Positions 61,886 through 64,000 of a DNA stretch of 64,000 nt are shown one piece after another. Where the stretch lies: positions 10,149 through 74,148 of the forward strand of contig CBFIHA010000005.1 of assembly GCA_965662195.1 (NCBI GenBank), read 5' to 3'. The translations under genes and the position numbers were made by a program. Every line of letters begins with the position of its first letter. Position 1 is the first letter of the stretch. This stretch comes from UBA1268 sp965662195. Its GTDB lineage: Bacteria > Planctomycetota > Planctomycetia > Pirellulales > UBA1268. Below the pieces are notes generated by a model. That model was given only the letters and a program-made list of their open reading frames with translations, was not told where the DNA came from and did no database searches.

Positions 61886-63727
61886 GTGGGACGGATCCAG
61901 ACACTACCGACCTCAGTCATCAACCGGATTGCCGCTGGTGAGGTGGTGGAACGCCCGGCGAGCGTGGTCAAGGAGTTGCTTGAAAATGCACTCGATGCCG
62001 CGCCCCGCCAGATCGATGTCACCATCGAACAGGGTGGGATCACGCTGGTGCGGGTTGTCGATGATGGCTGTGGGATTGAGCCCGAGGACCTGCCGCTGGC
62101 AATTCAGCCGCACGCCACCAGCAAACTGCGGGTCGCGGAAGACCTTGATCAGATCGCGACGCTCGGCTTCCGTGGCGAAGCCCTGGCATCGATCGCCGAA
62201 GTCTCACGGCTGGTGATCCGCAGCCGGACGGCAACCGGCACCGGTTGCCGGCTTGAGGTCGACGGTGGCATCAGTAACGGAGTGGCCCCGGAGGGGTGCG
62301 GACTCGGCACCAGCGTCGAGGTACACCAGCTGTTCGGCAGGATTCCCGCCCGCCGCGCTTTCCTGCGAACCCCTGCCACCGAATGGTCGCATGCATCCGA
62401 GGCCTTTCTGCGGACGGCCCTGGCCCATCCCGGCATCGGCTTTTCGTTGAGTCACAATCACCGCCGGGTTCACCAGCTTGTCGCGACCGATGGCTGGCGG
62501 CAGCGAATTGCCGACCTCTTCGGACGGCAGCTTGCCGACCGGCTGTTGGAGGCGACCGAGACCGATGGGGACGTGACGGTGACGGCCCTCGTCGGCCGCC
62601 CCGAGGATGATCTTCCCAGCGGCCGGCTTCAGCACTTCTTCGTTGGCTGCCGACCATTTCGTGATCGATCCATCCTGCACGCGGTACAGGAGGGCTATCG
62701 CGGCCGGCTGCTCGCCGGTCGCCAGCCGATCGTCTTCCTGCGGCTTGAGGTGCCGCCGCTCAGCGTCGACGTCAATGTCCACCCGGCCAAGATGGAGGTG
62801 CGGTTCCGTGATCCCGGCCGGCTGCACCGGCTGGTGCTCGCGGCCATCCGCCGGGCATTGTTGGGACTCGATGCGCCGACTGCTCTGCGGCCGCCCACGG
62901 CTGGACCCGACAGGGCCGGCGGCTCCGAGGAGTCCGCAGCCACCGGGCTGGCAGCTGCCGAGGCGATCTGGCGACGGCAGCTGGCGGACGACAGCCCGCC
63001 ACCGGCGGCCAGCGGCAGCCGCGGAGCGATTCTGACAGCCCCCCCGCTGTCACCTCGTCCCCCCACCCCGCCACCGGCCTGGGAACGGGATGAGGCCACG
63101 CGGCAGGAACAGCTCCCCTTGGCGGCCGCGGGCGGTGATCCTGCCCCGCTGGAGGCCGAACGGGCCTTTCAGCTCCACGACCGCTATCTCGTCGTGGAGA
63201 CCCGTGCCGGCATTGAGGTGATCGACCAGCACGCCCTCCACGAACGGGTGCTCTACGAGCAGCTGCGGGATCGCCTGGCCAACGGCACGCTCGAAGTCCA
63301 GCCCCTGCTGATCCCTGAGCGAATCGATCTGTCAGCCTCGGCCCATGAACTCGTCGAGCGGCATGCCGGGGTGTTGGCCGAAGCCGGAGTTCGGGTTGAG
63401 GCCTTTGGTGGCAGCACGGTGGTGGTCCGGTCCAAGCCGGCGTTGGTCGGCCGGACTCCGGCAGCGGCAATCATTGCCGAGGTGGTCGATCGGCTGGCAA
63501 CACTCGACGCGGCCGGCGGGGACCGTCGGATGGTGGTCGATGAGGTGCTGCATAGCCTCTCCTGCCGGGCCGCCATCAAGGCGGGTGATCCCCTGTCGCA
63601 GCCGGAAGTCGATACACTCGTGGCGGTTCGGCATCGCTACCCGGCAGCCCGGCACTGTCCCCACGGACGGCCGACCTCGCTACTGCTCTCGCGGCAGGAA
63701 CTCGACCGGCAGTTCCGCCGCACCTGA
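61886..63727 (+). CDS. mutL: DNA mismatch repair protein MutL
   Basis: MutL couples mismatch recognition to strand removal. The GHKL ATPase motifs are ENALDA, DDGCGI, ATSKL and GFRGEALASI. The C-terminal domain has the endonuclease metal motif DQHALHERVLYE and CPHGRP, so it should nick DNA itself as in MutH-less bacteria. GTG 61886 after GGAGA gives 613 residues. The frame stays open upstream through the repeat array, but the conserved N-terminus (IQTLPTSVINRIAAGEVVERP) starts here. MutS is not in the window. Confidence 0.94.
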   Translation: MGRIQTLPTSVINRIAAGEVVERPASVVKELLENALDAAPRQIDVTIEQGGITLVRVVDDGCGIEPEDLPLAIQPHATSKLRVAEDLDQIATLGFRGEALASIAEVSRLVIRSRTATGTGCRLEVDGGISNGVAPEGCGLGTSVEVHQLFGRIPARRAFLRTPATEWSHASEAFLRTALAHPGIGFSLSHNHRRVHQLVATDGWRQRIADLFGRQLADRLLEATETDGDVTVTALVGRPEDDLPSGRLQHFFVGCRPFRDRSILHAVQEGYRGRLLAGRQPIVFLRLEVPPLSVDVNVHPAKMEVRFRDPGRLHRLVLAAIRRALLGLDAPTALRPPTAGPDRAGGSEESAATGLAAAEAIWRRQLADDSPPPAASGSRGAILTAPPLSPRPPTPPPAWERDEATRQEQLPLAAAGGDPAPLEAERAFQLHDRYLVVETRAGIEVIDQHALHERVLYEQLRDRLANGTLEVQPLLIPERIDLSASAHELVERHAGVLAEAGVRVEAFGGSTVVVRSKPALVGRTPAAAIIAEVVDRLATLDAAGGDRRMVVDEVLHSLSCRAAIKAGDPLSQPEVDTLVAVRHRYPAARHCPHGRPTSLLLSRQELDRQFRRT

Positions 63728-63802
63728 CGAGGCGTACGAACAAAACCACGATTGATGCTCAAAGAAATTGGTGGACCACGAAGGCACGAAGAACACGAAG
63801 CA

Positions 63803-63930
63803 CTACCTGTCCGTGGAAAAAGCCATCCATGGCTTTTTCCACTTGGTCAATACCCGAAAACGCCGAGGGTTGTCGGGGTTGCTGGTCGCCGCTTCCTGCG
63901 GCAACCAGACTTCTTTCACCATCTGCTAAG
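63803..63930 (-). repeat. Interspersed palindromic element, copy F
   Basis: This is a well preserved 128-base copy. The end is CTACCTGTCCGTGG. Hairpin 1 pairs GTGGAAAAAGCC with GGCTTTTTCCAC (63813-63842). Hairpin 2 has CCCGAAAACG and GTTGTCGGGG (one imperfect pair), hairpin 3 GGTCGCCGC with GCGGCAACC, and the other end CACCATCTGCTAA. It lies in the gap after mutL. Confidence 0.8.
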
Positions 63931-63970
63931 CAGGAAACAGTCATTCCATCCCACAGTCACAGATCGAAGG

Positions 63971-64000
63971 ATGCGTTTTTTTGTGGCACTCGATGCAAGG
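63971..64000 (+). CDS. Start of a gene cut by the window edge
   Basis: Ten codons (MRFFVALDAR) are visible. They resemble the start of the 2'-5' RNA ligase-like cyclic phosphodiesterase ThpR, which often begins MRLFVAI/LD. GAAGG is immediately before the ATG, closer than ideal. The call is tentative. Confidence 0.3.
   Translation, partial: MRFFVALDAR

Overview
This is a 64 kb piece of a GC-rich bacterial chromosome that looks like a planctomycete, probably a Pirellulales relative (inference). The grounds are the gene style (toroid-domain lipoprotein, DUF3500 protein, secreted Gfo/Idh/MocA oxidoreductase, small lipoproteins, TPR proteins, Hanks-type kinase), McsA/McsB in an otherwise Gram-negative-like gene set, and mostly short, weakly ordered operons. 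There is no rRNA, CRISPR array, prophage or intact transposon. One tRNA (Asp, GTC) is present.

Layout. 1-1.5 kb: the tail of an exopolysaccharide-type ATPase operon. 1.5-4.7 kb, minus strand: thiO, a DUF3500 protein, mutM. 4.9-7.0 kb: trpB-trpA. 7.0-7.5 kb: a hairpin-rich repeat tract. 7.5-10 kb, minus: an ABC ATPase with altered catalytic residues, then trpE. 10.2-11.9 kb: mcsA-mcsB (protein-arginine phosphorylation). 11.9-21.8 kb: coaD, a fused cobA-hemD, a TPR protein, rpsT, pyrK, rluB, manA, tpx and small membrane or lipoproteins. 22.1-30.1 kb, minus: alaS, recA, a PfkB kinase, gltX and a membrane protein. 30.5-35.2 kb: a superoxide dismutase with a strong terminator, a low-complexity lipoprotein, a TPR membrane protein, tRNA-Asp and an SDR. 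35.9-38.1 kb, minus: a protein kinase and a 2-hydroxyacid dehydrogenase. 38.4-43.6 kb: a DoxX-like protein, a Tat-exported oxidoreductase and a toroid lipoprotein. 43.8-51.4 kb: a clan-CD (caspase-like) hydrolase divergent from an imuA-imuB-dnaE2 mutasome cassette. 51.5-56.5 kb: purC, aroC, an unknown membrane-anchored protein and a fatty-acid desaturase. 56.6-63.7 kb: rpsO, pnp, a soluble NtrB-like kinase with an NtrC-like regulator, and mutL.

The most unusual content is a family of about 100-150 bp interspersed palindromic elements. Each has up to three hairpin modules whose stems differ between copies while pairing is kept. Copies lie at 21.8, 30.2, 44.9, 46.0, 52.5, 61.6 (tandem) and 63.8 kb. 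Two copies sit inside protein genes without breaking the frame: one adds 50 codons to imuA and one adds about 49 codons to the N-terminus of the caspase-like gene, and the two are read in different frames. Element ends also supply the stop codons of tpx and the NtrC-like gene. A second, simpler hairpin family fills 7.2-7.5 kb. The imuA promoter carries a palindrome over its -10 element that is a candidate SOS operator.
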